From positions 1 through 64,000 of the forward strand of contig CAXTJM010000014.1 of assembly GCA_964244585.1 (NCBI GenBank): a stretch of DNA of 64,000 nucleotides, given 5' to 3'. The notes beneath the pieces were generated by a model. The model ran no database searches. It was not told where the DNA came from and saw only the letters and a list, made by a program, of their open reading frames with translations. This document shows positions 33,417 to 41,135 of the stretch, in pieces (positions within the stretch are counted from its first letter, which is position 1; every line of letters starts with the position of its first letter). Origin of the DNA: LMUY01 sp964244585 (GTDB lineage Bacteria > Pseudomonadota > Alphaproteobacteria > Acetobacterales > Acetobacteraceae). The translations under genes were made by a program, and so were the position numbers.

Positions 33417-34204
33417 CGGGCCGCGACGGGGGAGCGCCGCTGGCACCCATCCCCGGCAGCCCGGTGGTGATCCTGGTGCGCCCGCAGCTTGCCGACAACA
33501 TCGGCAGCGTCGCGCGGGCGATGGGCAATGGCGGGCTGTTCCATCTGCGCCTGGTGGCGCCGCGGGACGGCTGGCCGCAGGAGCGGGCGTGGCGCATGGC
33601 CTCCGGCGCGGATCGCATCCTGGACGCTGCCAGCGTGCACGCGACGGTGGCGGACGCCGTGGCGGATCTGCACCGGGTGTTCGCGACCTGCCCGCGCCCG
33701 CGCCACATCGTCAAACCGGTGATGACGGCGCGCGCCGCGGCCGGCGCGCTGCACGAGGCGGCCAGCCGGGACCTGCGCTGCGGCATCCTGTTCGGGCCGG
33801 AGCGCGCCGGCCTGGACAATGACGACATGGCGGAGGCCGACACGCTGGTCCGCTTCGCGCTGAACCCGGAGTTCATGTCGCTCAACCTGTCGCAGGCGGT
33901 CATGGTCATGGCCTATGAATGGTGGACCGCCACGGAGGGCACGCCCGGCCGCGTACTGGTGACCAACGAGACGGTGGTCGCGGCCAAGGGTGCCGTGGAC
34001 GGGCTGCTGGACCATCTGGTCGCCGAACTGGACGCGTGCGGCTTCCTGCGCAACCAGCCGAAGCGGGCGGGCATGGTTCGCAACATCCGCCACTTGTTCC
34101 AGCGCGGGGAGGTGACCGAGCAGGAGGTTCGCACCCTGCACGGCATCATCGCGGAATTGTCGCTGGGCCGCATGCGGCGCGGACGGCCGGACGCTGAAGC
34201 GTGA
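33413..34204 (+). CDS. tRNA/rRNA 2'-O-methyltransferase, TrmJ-like (SpoU family)
   Basis: A 263-residue SPOUT methyltransferase; the closest known role is 2'-O-methylation of tRNA position 32 by TrmJ using S-adenosylmethionine. Motif 1 is VVILVRPQLADNIGSVARAMGNGG, motif 2 is GILFGPERAGLDNDD and motif 3 NPEFMSLNLSQAVMVMAYEWW, forming the trefoil-knot cofactor site. The C-terminal extension (NQPKRAGMVRNIRHLFQRGEVTEQEVRTLHGII) is typical of TrmJ. The GTG start is coupled to DUF305 as GTGA. A strong hairpin coincides with the end of the gene. Confidence 0.93.
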   Translation: MTGRDGGAPLAPIPGSPVVILVRPQLADNIGSVARAMGNGGLFHLRLVAPRDGWPQERAWRMASGADRILDAASVHATVADAVADLHRVFATCPRPRHIVKPVMTARAAAGALHEAASRDLRCGILFGPERAGLDNDDMAEADTLVRFALNPEFMSLNLSQAVMVMAYEWWTATEGTPGRVLVTNETVVAAKGAVDGLLDHLVAELDACGFLRNQPKRAGMVRNIRHLFQRGEVTEQEVRTLHGIIAELSLGRMRRGRPDAEA

Positions 34205-34238
34205 TCGCTTCGGGTAGAGGAAGCGAGCACGCTCCAGC
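34193..34238. terminator. Large hairpin between convergent trmJ-like and ccdA genes
   Basis: GCTGAAGCGTGATCGCTTC, loop GGGTAGAG, then GAAGCGAGCACGCTCCAGC: a 19-bp stem with two mismatches that overlaps the methyltransferase stop codon. It is placed to end transcripts from both sides. A related sequence, in opposite orientation, occurs at 39090-39120, so this is also a dispersed repeat. Confidence 0.65.
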
Positions 34239-34294
34239 CTTTGCTTGCGAGGGCGGCTCACGTTCGAGGTCAAGCAACCTCAAAAGATCGCCAC

Positions 34295-35017
34295 CTAGAA
34301 CTGCGTCGTCAGATCCGTCAGCCAGTCCGGCGACGCGTTGACCAGGGCCGCCTCGACGGAGCGGTCCAGCCCGGTCAGGATCAGCACCGACACCGTCAGT
34401 GCACCCGCACCCAGCAGCACCTTGCCGGCCTGACCCGCCCGGGCCATGCGCCCGCGCCAGCGGAGCAGCGCGCCGCGGGACAGGAACGACACCAACAGCA
34501 GCGGCGTCGCCGCCCCCCATCCGAACGCCAGCATGACGGCGCCGACCGCCGGTAGGTCCTCGCCCCGCGCGGCGAGCACCGAGGCCGCGCCGAGCGTAGG
34601 GCCGACGCACGGGCTCCATACCGCGCCCAGAACCACGCCGACGATGAACTGGCCCCACAGGCCACGCGGCGAGAGCCGGGCCAGCAGCCGGTTGCCGGCA
34701 TCACCGACGCCTCCGGTGGCGCGGGCGAACCGGGCCTGCAACGCCCCGCTCAACAGGACGAGGCCGATCACCATGAGCACGACCGCCGACGCGGTGCGGA
34801 ACACGCCGCCGTCGAGCCCAATGGCGAACCCGACCGTCGCGACGAACAGGCCGATGGCGGTGAACGACAGCGCCAGCCCGGCCGCCAGCAGCAGGGCGCC
34901 CGCCCGGTGCGCCGCCAGCGCGCTGCCGACCACCAGCGGCAGCAGCGGCAGCACGCAGGGCGACAAGGTCGAAAGCACCCCCGCCAGATAGCCGGCGCCG
35001 ATGCTTCCGCCCGTCAT
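34295..35017 (-). CDS. CcdA/DsbD-like thiol-reductant transporter
   Basis: A 240-residue inner-membrane protein of the CcdA (cytochrome c biogenesis/DsbD transmembrane) family with about six hydrophobic segments. It moves reducing equivalents from cytoplasmic thioredoxin to the periplasm. The two redox cysteines lie in GVLSTLSPCVLPLLPLV and GAVWSPCVGPTLGAASV, symmetric motifs of the family. It starts 4 bases after the thioredoxin-like gene ends, so the two make a periplasmic reduction pair. The ATG at 35017 gives MTGGSIGAGYL; the frame extends upstream but overlaps the partner gene. Confidence 0.92.
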   Translation of the reverse strand: MTGGSIGAGYLAGVLSTLSPCVLPLLPLVVGSALAAHRAGALLLAAGLALSFTAIGLFVATVGFAIGLDGGVFRTASAVVLMVIGLVLLSGALQARFARATGGVGDAGNRLLARLSPRGLWGQFIVGVVLGAVWSPCVGPTLGAASVLAARGEDLPAVGAVMLAFGWGAATPLLLVSFLSRGALLRWRGRMARAGQAGKVLLGAGALTVSVLILTGLDRSVEAALVNASPDWLTDLTTQF

Positions 35018-35021
35018 CGGA

Positions 35022-35411
35022 TCAGGAGTTCGCCTTGGCCAACAGGTCGTGGATCGCCGGCGCGGCGGTCTGCCCGGTGGCGCGACCCTCCTCCTTGGCG
35101 CCATGGTAGACGATCATGGTGGACTGCATCTGCACGCCGAGCGTGTGCAGGAGCGGCTTGCTGGTGTCGAAATCGACGTCGAACACCTGCAAATCCTTGA
35201 ACTCCGGCGTGGTGTAGAGCTGGGAGAGGATCGGGTGCTGCTTGGCGCAGACCGGGCACCACGGGGCCGTGATGTCGATCAGGATCGGCTTGCCAGCCTG
35301 TTGCGCGGCCTGGAAGGCGGCCTCCGTGTATGGCGTCTCCGTCGCGGCCCGCGCCGTGCCGGATCCGGCCAAGGCAAGGCCTGCGGCAGCGAAGGCGATG
35401 GTGAAGCGCAT
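35022..35411 (-). CDS. Periplasmic thioredoxin-like protein
   Basis: A 129-residue secreted thioredoxin-fold protein. The signal peptide is MRFTIAFAAAGLALAGSGTA, cleaved near ARA. The active site is TAPWCPVCAKQHPIL (CPVC), and the cis-Pro region is represented by GVQMQSTMIVYHG, where the expected proline is not obvious. It is translationally close to a CcdA-type reductant transporter, which should keep its disulfide reduced. A good TGAGGAG lies before the ATG. Likely clients are cytochrome c precursors or other periplasmic thiols (inference). Confidence 0.92.
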   Translation of the reverse strand: MRFTIAFAAAGLALAGSGTARAATETPYTEAAFQAAQQAGKPILIDITAPWCPVCAKQHPILSQLYTTPEFKDLQVFDVDFDTSKPLLHTLGVQMQSTMIVYHGAKEEGRATGQTAAPAIHDLLAKANS

Positions 35412-35564
35412 TGGAATCAACTCCTCATGTTCTCCACACCGTAACATGGCGCGGCGGCGGGACGAATGGATTGGCAGGTTACGTGTCCGACAGGCCAGCC
35501 TGCCGAGCCCAGTCCGTAGTGCCGCAACTGTCCGCGGTCACGCCGGCGTGCTTTAACGCGCCGG

Positions 35565-36443
35565 ATGGGAGACAACTACGTCCGCGGCGGGGCCTTGATG
35601 CTGGCCGCCACCGTGATGTTTTCGCTGTCGGACACGATGGCCAAATACGTCACGCAGGCCGTATCGGCCGTGGAGCTGGCGACGATCCGCTACGCCGTGT
35701 TCGTGGCGATGGCCAGCACGCCGCTGCTGCGCAACCGCACCACGTCCATCCATAGCCGCCGCCCCGCCCTGCAGATCGTCCGCGGCATCGGGGTCGCCGG
35801 CAGCGCCATCGCGTTCATCCTCTCGCTCGGCAGCCTGCCGATCGCCGAGGCCACGGCGATCAACTTCGTCACGCCGTTGCTGATCACCGTGCTGGCCGTC
35901 CCGGTGCTCGGCGAGGTGGTGCGGCCGCAGGGTTGGGCAGCGGTCCTGGTCGGGTTCGCCGGCATGCTGGTGGTGGTGCGCCCGGGCATCGGCGGGTTGC
36001 ATCCGGCCGCCCTGCTGGTGGTGCTCTCCTCGCTCTGCTGGTGCACGGCCATGCTGGTCACCCGGCGCCTCGTCACCATCGACCGGGCCAGCGTCACGTT
36101 GATCTGGACCGCGGTGAGCGGGTTCGTGATGCTGCTTTGCGCGCTGCCCTTCTTCCTGACGCCGCTCACCACCGAAGCTTCCGCCCTGTGCCTGCTGGTG
36201 GGAGTCGTCGCATCATCCGGCCAGTGGCTATCGTTGCTGGCATACCGCCATGCCAGGGCGACGGTGCTGGCGCCGTTGAGCTACGCACAGCTGATCTGGT
36301 CGTCCGCCTTCGGCTTCGTCGTGTTCCACGCCGCGCCCGATCGCTGGACCCTGGTCGGCGCCGTCATCATCGCGCTGAGCGGCACCTATGTCGTGCATCT
36401 GGAACGCGTGCGGGTGGCGGCGCTCCGCACGGGAGCCGCCTGA
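35565..36443 (+). CDS. DMT/EamA family transporter
   Basis: A 292-residue drug/metabolite transporter with ten predicted membrane helices in two EamA repeats. MLAATVMFSLSDTMAKYVTQ begins the first repeat, SLPIAEATAINFVTPLLITVLAVPVLGE closes it, and the second repeat holds RHARATVLAPLSYAQLIWSSAFGFVVFHAAPDRWTLVGAVIIALSG. No substrate can be assigned. It is divergent from the thioredoxin/ccdA pair and converges with a small membrane protein gene. Confidence 0.92.
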   Translation: MGDNYVRGGALMLAATVMFSLSDTMAKYVTQAVSAVELATIRYAVFVAMASTPLLRNRTTSIHSRRPALQIVRGIGVAGSAIAFILSLGSLPIAEATAINFVTPLLITVLAVPVLGEVVRPQGWAAVLVGFAGMLVVVRPGIGGLHPAALLVVLSSLCWCTAMLVTRRLVTIDRASVTLIWTAVSGFVMLLCALPFFLTPLTTEASALCLLVGVVASSGQWLSLLAYRHARATVLAPLSYAQLIWSSAFGFVVFHAAPDRWTLVGAVIIALSGTYVVHLERVRVAALRTGAA

Positions 36444-36447
36444 CGCG

Positions 36448-36651
36448 CTACGGCAGTTGCTTTGCCAGGCGCCGGGCGAGCAGCCAGCCGATCAATCCGG
36501 AGCAGGGTGCGCCGATGCAGATCAGCAGCAACCCGGCATAGACCCCTTCCAGCATCATGGCGATGCCGAGCCCCAGCATCATGCCGCCGATCATCCCCCC
36601 CGTGACGCCGGAGGCCACGCCGAGCCAGATGATTTCGCCGCGGTTGATCAT
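36448..36651 (-). CDS. Small glycine-zipper membrane protein
   Basis: A 67-residue protein (starting MINRGEIIWLGVASG) with a Gly-rich hydrophobic stretch GVTGGMIGGMMLGLGIAMM and a second hydrophobic segment AGLLLICIGAPCSGLIGWLLA, ending in RRLAKQLP. The GxxxG spacing suggests helix packing in the membrane. A longer version from 36717 is possible, but the extra 22 residues would cover the putative rpsD promoter. Function is unknown. Confidence 0.65.
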   Translation of the reverse strand: MINRGEIIWLGVASGVTGGMIGGMMLGLGIAMMLEGVYAGLLLICIGAPCSGLIGWLLARRLAKQLP

Positions 36652-36679
36652 GCCGGGCACATGCCGCTGCCGCAGCGGT

Positions 36680-36708
36680 TTGACAAGGCCGGAGGCGCGG
36701 CGTAACCC
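36680..36708 (+). promoter_or_regulatory. Putative sigma70-type promoter of rpsD
   Basis: TTGACA (36680-36685), a 17-base spacer and TAACCC (36703-36708) form a good -35 and a weak -10 about 118 bases before the rpsD start. Spacing is optimal. The transcript would carry a leader of roughly 110 bases with a perfect 7-bp hairpin. Confidence 0.5.
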
Positions 36709-36754
36709 CCCGCGCACTGCCGGGAACGTGGACGAGCCTCCGGGGCTTGCTCCC

Positions 36755-36771
36755 GCCGAACGCCGTTCGGC
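36755..36771 (+). promoter_or_regulatory. Hairpin in the rpsD leader
   Basis: GCCGAAC-GCC-GTTCGGC, a perfect 7-bp stem 55 bases before the rpsD ATG. It could be part of a structured leader; in other bacteria S4 represses its own operon by binding leader or operon RNA. No T-tract follows. Confidence 0.35.
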
Positions 36772-36825
36772 CTACCGGTGCAACAACGCTCCAATGTGGG
36801 CGACATAGAATGGAGTGCCTTGCGC

Positions 36826-37443
36826 ATGACGAAGCGCGCCGAAAGCAAGTACAAGATCAACCGCCGGCTTGGGGTCAACCTGTGGGGTCGCGCCAAGTCG
36901 CCGATCAACAAGCACGATTACGGTCCCGGCCAGCACGGCCAGCGCCGCAAGCAGAAGCCGACGGATTTCGGCATCCAGTTGATGGCGAAGCAGAAGCTGA
37001 AGGGCTATTACGGCAACATCGGCGAAAAGCAGTTCCGCAAGTATTACGACGAGGCGGTGCGCCGCAAGGGTGACACCTCGGAGAACCTGATCGAGCTGCT
37101 GGAGCGCCGGTTGGATGCGGTGATCTACCGGCTGAAATTCGCCATCACCCCCTTTGCCTCCCGCCAGTTCGTCAACCACGGCCACATCCTGGTCAACGGC
37201 AAGCGGGTCAACATCCCGTCTTACCTGGTCAAGGACGGCGACACGATCGAGGTGCGCGAGAAGTCCAAGCAGCTTGCCGTGTTGCTGGACAGCACGCAGA
37301 GCACGGAGCGCGACGTGCCGGAATACCTGGAGGTCGATCATCGTGCCATGAAGGGCCGGTTCGCCCGCGCCCCCAAGCTGACCGACGTGCCGTATCCGGT
37401 GCAGATGGAACCGAACCTGGTGGTCGAGTTCTACTCGCGGTAA
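36826..37443 (+). CDS. rpsD: 30S ribosomal protein S4
   Basis: Primary 16S rRNA-binding protein of the small subunit (205 aa), also involved in decoding accuracy. MTKRAESKYKINRRLGVNLWGRAKSPINK, YGPGQHGQRRKQKPTDFGIQL and the S4 RNA-binding domain (LERRLDAVIYRLKFAITPFASRQFVNHGHILVNGKRVNIPSYLVKDGD) are textbook. The C-terminus YPVQMEPNLVVEFYSR is complete. It stands alone, as is common for rpsD in alphaproteobacteria, and is followed by a large inverted repeat and prfC. Confidence 0.98.
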   Translation: MTKRAESKYKINRRLGVNLWGRAKSPINKHDYGPGQHGQRRKQKPTDFGIQLMAKQKLKGYYGNIGEKQFRKYYDEAVRRKGDTSENLIELLERRLDAVIYRLKFAITPFASRQFVNHGHILVNGKRVNIPSYLVKDGDTIEVREKSKQLAVLLDSTQSTERDVPEYLEVDHRAMKGRFARAPKLTDVPYPVQMEPNLVVEFYSR

Positions 37444-37455
37444 GCGGTTGAAGTG

Positions 37456-37556
37456 CCCTCCCCGCTGGCGGGAGAGGGATGGGTGAGGGTGGCACTCCCC
37501 GGGTGTGACGGTGCCGCCCACCCTCACCCCGGCCCTCTCCCGCCAGCGGGAGAGGG
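37456..37556. repeat. Large imperfect inverted repeat between rpsD and prfC
   Basis: The left arm (37456-37495) begins CCCTCCCCGCTGGCGGGAGA and the right arm (37511-37556) ends CCCGCCAGCGGGAGAGGG. The arms are near-perfect reverse complements with small insertions around a GGGTGTGACG-type loop. Each arm also contains its own CCGCTGGCGG-type palindrome. The downstream end (GAGAGGGAGACC) provides the ribosome site of prfC. A related GGGAGAGGG-GGGTGGGGG segment lies at 44138-44160. Confidence 0.75.
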
Positions 37557-37561
37557 AGACC

Positions 37562-39088
37562 ATGATGACATCGGCCGAAGAGATCGCCCGCCGCCGCACC
37601 TTCGCGATCATCTCGCACCCGGACGCGGGCAAGACCACCCTGACCGAGCGTCTATTGCGGGCCGGCGGCGCCATCCAGCTCGCGGGCAACGTCCGCGCCA
37701 AGGGGGAGCGCCGCCGCACCCGGTCTGACTGGATGGGGATCGAGCGGGAGCGAGGCATCTCCGTCGTGACCTCCGTCATGACGTTCGAGTACGGCGGTTG
37801 CGTGTTCAACCTGCTGGACACGCCGGGACATGAGGATTTCTCCGAAGACACCTACCGCACGCTGACGGCCGTGGATTCAGCCGTGATGGTGATCGACGCG
37901 GCGAAGGGTATCGAGGCGCGCACCCGCAAGCTGTTCGAGATCTGCCGCATGCGCGACATCCCCATCATCACCTTCGTCAACAAGATGGACCGCGAGGCGC
38001 GCGACCCGTTCGACCTGCTGGACGAGGTGGGCAATACGCTGGCGCTGGACACCGCCCCCGTCACCTGGCCGATCGGCCGCGCCGCGACCTTTGCCGGCAC
38101 CTACGACTTGCGCACGCGGGAGGTCCACACCACCGACCCGCTCCCGCAATCCGACGACCGGATGATCGCCATGGCGGAGGAGGTCGACCTCGCCCGCGCC
38201 GCCTTGCCGGAGTTCGAGCTGGACGGCTTCAAGGCCGGGCATCTGACGCCGGTGTTCTTCGGCAGCGCGATCAGGGAGATCGGCGTCACCGACCTGCTGG
38301 ACAGCCTGGTCGCGTTCGGCCCGCCACCCCGTGCCCAGCCGGCCGACACCCGCGTCGTGGAGGCCAGCGAGGACAGGCTGACGGCGTTGGTCTTCAAGAT
38401 CCAGGCCAACATGGACCCGAACCACCGCGACCGGATCGCCTTCGCGCGCGTGTGTTCGGGCAAGCTGCAGCGTGGCATGCGGCTGCGCCAGGTGCGCACC
38501 GGCAAGCTGATCCCGCTGCATGCGCCGCAATTCTTCTTCGCACGGGATCGGCAGATCGCCGACGAGGCCTATGCCGGCGACGTGGTCGGCATTCCCAACC
38601 ATGGCACCTTGCGCATCGGCGACACGCTGTCGGAGGAGGAGGACATCAACTTCGTCGGCGTGCCCTATTTCGCGCCGGAAATCCTGCGCCGGGTGCGGCT
38701 GGACGATGCGATGAAGGCGAAGAAGCTGCGCCAGGCGCTGCAGGAGCTGGCCGAAGAGGGCGTGGTTCAGCTTTTCCGCCCACAGGACGGCAGCCCGCCG
38801 ATCGTGGGCGTGGTGGGCACGCTGCAATTGGACGTGCTGATCGCCCGTTTGCAGGGCGAGTACGGCGTCGCCATCGGCTTCGAGGCGGTGCCCTACGCAA
38901 TGGCGCGATGGATCAGCGGCGAGAAGCTGGTCGTCGACACCTTCAGCCAGGTGCAACGCACCGCGATGGCCGACGACGTGGACGGCGACCCGGTGTTCCT
39001 CGCCGCGTCGCAGTTCAGCCTGCGCCGGGTCGCGGAGCAGAACGAAGGATTGACGTTCCGCGACATCAAGGACGTCCGCGCCGCGTAG
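37562..39088 (+). CDS. prfC: Peptide chain release factor 3
   Basis: A translational GTPase (508 aa) that removes RF1/RF2 from the ribosome after termination. G1 is SHPDAGKTTLTERLL (residues 18-32), the switch region ERERGISVVTSVM, G3 DTPGHEDFSEDTY and G4 VNKMDREARDP. The C-terminal domains include GVVGTLQLDVLIARLQGEYG, characteristic of RF3. Start MMTSAEEIARRRTFAIISHPD is canonical; the ribosome site (GAGAGGGAGACC) is contributed by the end of an inverted repeat. The gene converges with the GH15 gene through a short hairpin. Confidence 0.97.
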   Translation: MMTSAEEIARRRTFAIISHPDAGKTTLTERLLRAGGAIQLAGNVRAKGERRRTRSDWMGIERERGISVVTSVMTFEYGGCVFNLLDTPGHEDFSEDTYRTLTAVDSAVMVIDAAKGIEARTRKLFEICRMRDIPIITFVNKMDREARDPFDLLDEVGNTLALDTAPVTWPIGRAATFAGTYDLRTREVHTTDPLPQSDDRMIAMAEEVDLARAALPEFELDGFKAGHLTPVFFGSAIREIGVTDLLDSLVAFGPPPRAQPADTRVVEASEDRLTALVFKIQANMDPNHRDRIAFARVCSGKLQRGMRLRQVRTGKLIPLHAPQFFFARDRQIADEAYAGDVVGIPNHGTLRIGDTLSEEEDINFVGVPYFAPEILRRVRLDDAMKAKKLRQALQELAEEGVVQLFRPQDGSPPIVGVVGTLQLDVLIARLQGEYGVAIGFEAVPYAMARWISGEKLVVDTFSQVQRTAMADDVDGDPVFLAASQFSLRRVAEQNEGLTFRDIKDVRAA

Positions 39089-39089
39089 G

Positions 39090-39131
39090 CTGGAGCGTAT
39101 TCGCTTCCTTTACCTGAAGCCGTGCTTCAGG
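39090..39131. terminator. Repeat copy plus hairpin after prfC
   Basis: GCTGGAGCGT, ATT, CGCTTCCT and TACCTGAAGC (39088-39120) match one arm and the loop of the 34193-34238 hairpin in reverse orientation with only a few differences. It is followed by CCTGAAGC-CGT-GCTTCAGG (39113-39131), a perfect 8-bp stem. It lies between the convergent prfC and GH15 genes and overlaps the last codons of the latter. Confidence 0.55.
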
Positions 39132-40947
39132 CCGGGATCTCTTCCATCTCGCGGGCCTGCGCCGGCCCATGCTGGGCAAGGTTCATCGCGCTGGCGATCA
39201 GCGCGGTGTGGCTGAACGCCTGGGGAAAGTTGCCGGTCATGCGTTTGGCCGCCGGGTCGTATTCCTCGCTCAGCAGGCCGACATCGTTGCGTAGCGCGAT
39301 GAGCCGCTCGAACAGGGCGACAGCCTCATCCCGGCGGCCTTGCATGCTCCAGTTGTCGACCAGCCAGAACGAGCACGCCAGGAAGGCGCCTTCGCCCGGC
39401 GGCAGCCCATCCGAATTGTCCGTCGTGTTGTAGCGCAACACGAAGCCGTCCTGCAGCAACTCCCGCTCGACGGCCGCAGTGGTGCCCAGCACGCGCGGAT
39501 CGTCGTGCGGCAGGAAGCCGACCAGCGGCAGCAACAGCAGGCTGGCGTCGAGTGCATCGGTCTCGAAATGCTGGGTGAAGCTGTTCTTGCCAGGGTGGAA
39601 GCCCTTGTCGAGCACTTCCGCCTGGATTTCGTCCCGCACGGTCCGCCACTGCTCCACCGGACCCTCCAGGCCATGCTCCTCCGCATCTTTGATCATGCGG
39701 TCGAACGCGACCCAGGCCATGACTTTGGAGTAGGTGAAGTGCTTGCGACCGCCGCGGGTCTCCCAGATGCCCTCATCCGGCTGCCGCCAGATCGTCTCCA
39801 GATGGGCTATGATGGCGCATTGCAGGCTCCAGCTCGCCGGCGCCGTGGCAAGGCCGCCATTGCGCGCCTGGTGCAGCGCCTCCGTCACCTCGCCGAACAC
39901 GTCGAGCTGCAATTGCTCGGAGGCGGCGTTGCCGATCCGGACCGGGGACGCACCCTGGTAGCCCGGCAACGAAGCGATCTCCCATTCCGCCAGCCGCCGC
40001 TCCCCGGCGATGCCATACATGATTTGGATCTGGTCCGGGCTGCCGGCGATACTGCGGTGGAGCCAGTCACGCCAGGCACCCGCCTCGTCGTAATAGCCAG
40101 CCTGCATGAGGGAAAACAGCGTCAACGTGGCATCGCGGAGCCAGCAATAGCGATAGTCCCAGTTGCGCGACCCGCCGAGCTGCTCCGGCAGGGAGGTCGT
40201 CGCCGCAGCCGCGATCCCGCCGGTGGGAAGGTAGGTGAGCGCCTTCAACGCGAGGAGCGACGTCTTCACGACCGCCTGGTAGCCGCCTTTGTAGGTGCAG
40301 CGCTGCGACCACTCGCGCCAGTAGCGCTCGGCGGTGGCGAGGGCCTGCCGCGCGTCCAGCGTCGGCGGCGCCGGCAGGTGGGACGGCCCATGGCGGAGGA
40401 CGAAGGACGCGCTTTCCCCGGTCGAGACGGTGAAATCGGCGCTGGTCCGCAAGTCGTGGCCCTCGAGTTCGATTGCCGTATACAGCACTGTCAATTCCGG
40501 CCCGACGATCGCTACAAGGCCGTCCTCGGTGGGGTGGCGGGTCACCCAGGGCACCGAGGCGCCGTAGTCGAAGCGAAGCCCCATATCCATGACCATGTCG
40601 ACGCGGCCGGCGCGGCCCTCGACGATCCGGACGATGGAGGAATTGTCCAGTCCGGGCACCATGAAGTCGATCAGCGCCACGCTGCCGCCGGAGGTGGTGA
40701 AGACCGTTTCCAGCACCAGGCCATCTTCCCGGTAGGATCGGCTGACATGCGCGTCGGACTCGGCCGGGCCGATCAGCCAGCGGCCGTGGTCCGGCGTGCC
40801 GAGCAGGGCGGCGAAGCAGGCCGCACTGTCCAGCCGTGGCCAGCACAGCCAGTCGATGGATCCGTTGCGGCCCACCAGAGCGGTGGTGGTGCAGTCGCCG
40901 ATCAATGCGTAGTCTTCGATCGGCAGGGCTTCATCGGCAAACGGCAT
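39127..40947 (-). CDS. Glycoside hydrolase family 15 protein (glucoamylase/trehalase-like)
   Basis: A 606-residue GH15 enzyme of the bacterial type that hydrolyses trehalose or alpha-glucans. The N-terminal beta-sandwich domain opens IEDYALIGDCTTTALVGRNGSIDWLCWPRLDSAACFAALLG; the (alpha/alpha)6 barrel shows GGSRNWDYRYCWLRDATLTLFSLM near residue 260, FGEVTEALHQ, and IWETRGGRKHFTYSKVMAWVAFDR. The C-terminal FPQAFSHTALIASAMNL completes the domain. No signal peptide, so it acts on intracellular glucan or trehalose. The ATG at 40947 follows AGGAG by 10 bases; the longer upstream frame is not supported. Confidence 0.94.
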   Translation of the reverse strand: MPFADEALPIEDYALIGDCTTTALVGRNGSIDWLCWPRLDSAACFAALLGTPDHGRWLIGPAESDAHVSRSYREDGLVLETVFTTSGGSVALIDFMVPGLDNSSIVRIVEGRAGRVDMVMDMGLRFDYGASVPWVTRHPTEDGLVAIVGPELTVLYTAIELEGHDLRTSADFTVSTGESASFVLRHGPSHLPAPPTLDARQALATAERYWREWSQRCTYKGGYQAVVKTSLLALKALTYLPTGGIAAAATTSLPEQLGGSRNWDYRYCWLRDATLTLFSLMQAGYYDEAGAWRDWLHRSIAGSPDQIQIMYGIAGERRLAEWEIASLPGYQGASPVRIGNAASEQLQLDVFGEVTEALHQARNGGLATAPASWSLQCAIIAHLETIWRQPDEGIWETRGGRKHFTYSKVMAWVAFDRMIKDAEEHGLEGPVEQWRTVRDEIQAEVLDKGFHPGKNSFTQHFETDALDASLLLLPLVGFLPHDDPRVLGTTAAVERELLQDGFVLRYNTTDNSDGLPPGEGAFLACSFWLVDNWSMQGRRDEAVALFERLIALRNDVGLLSEEYDPAAKRMTGNFPQAFSHTALIASAMNLAQHGPAQAREMEEIPA

Positions 40948-41135
40948 GTCGGCATATCTCCTGGCCGGCACTACGCAGCACCAGGGCACAATGTTGCACC
41001 TTGCGCGAAATCCTTGACTTTCACCATCTGATTGCAGATATGCCGGCGTGAGGCGCGGGATGCGCGCCCGCGCCCCATGGCGCATCCTGCCGGCACACAG
41101 CGACTGCCGGCGTAAAATCAAGCGACCGGGATCCC

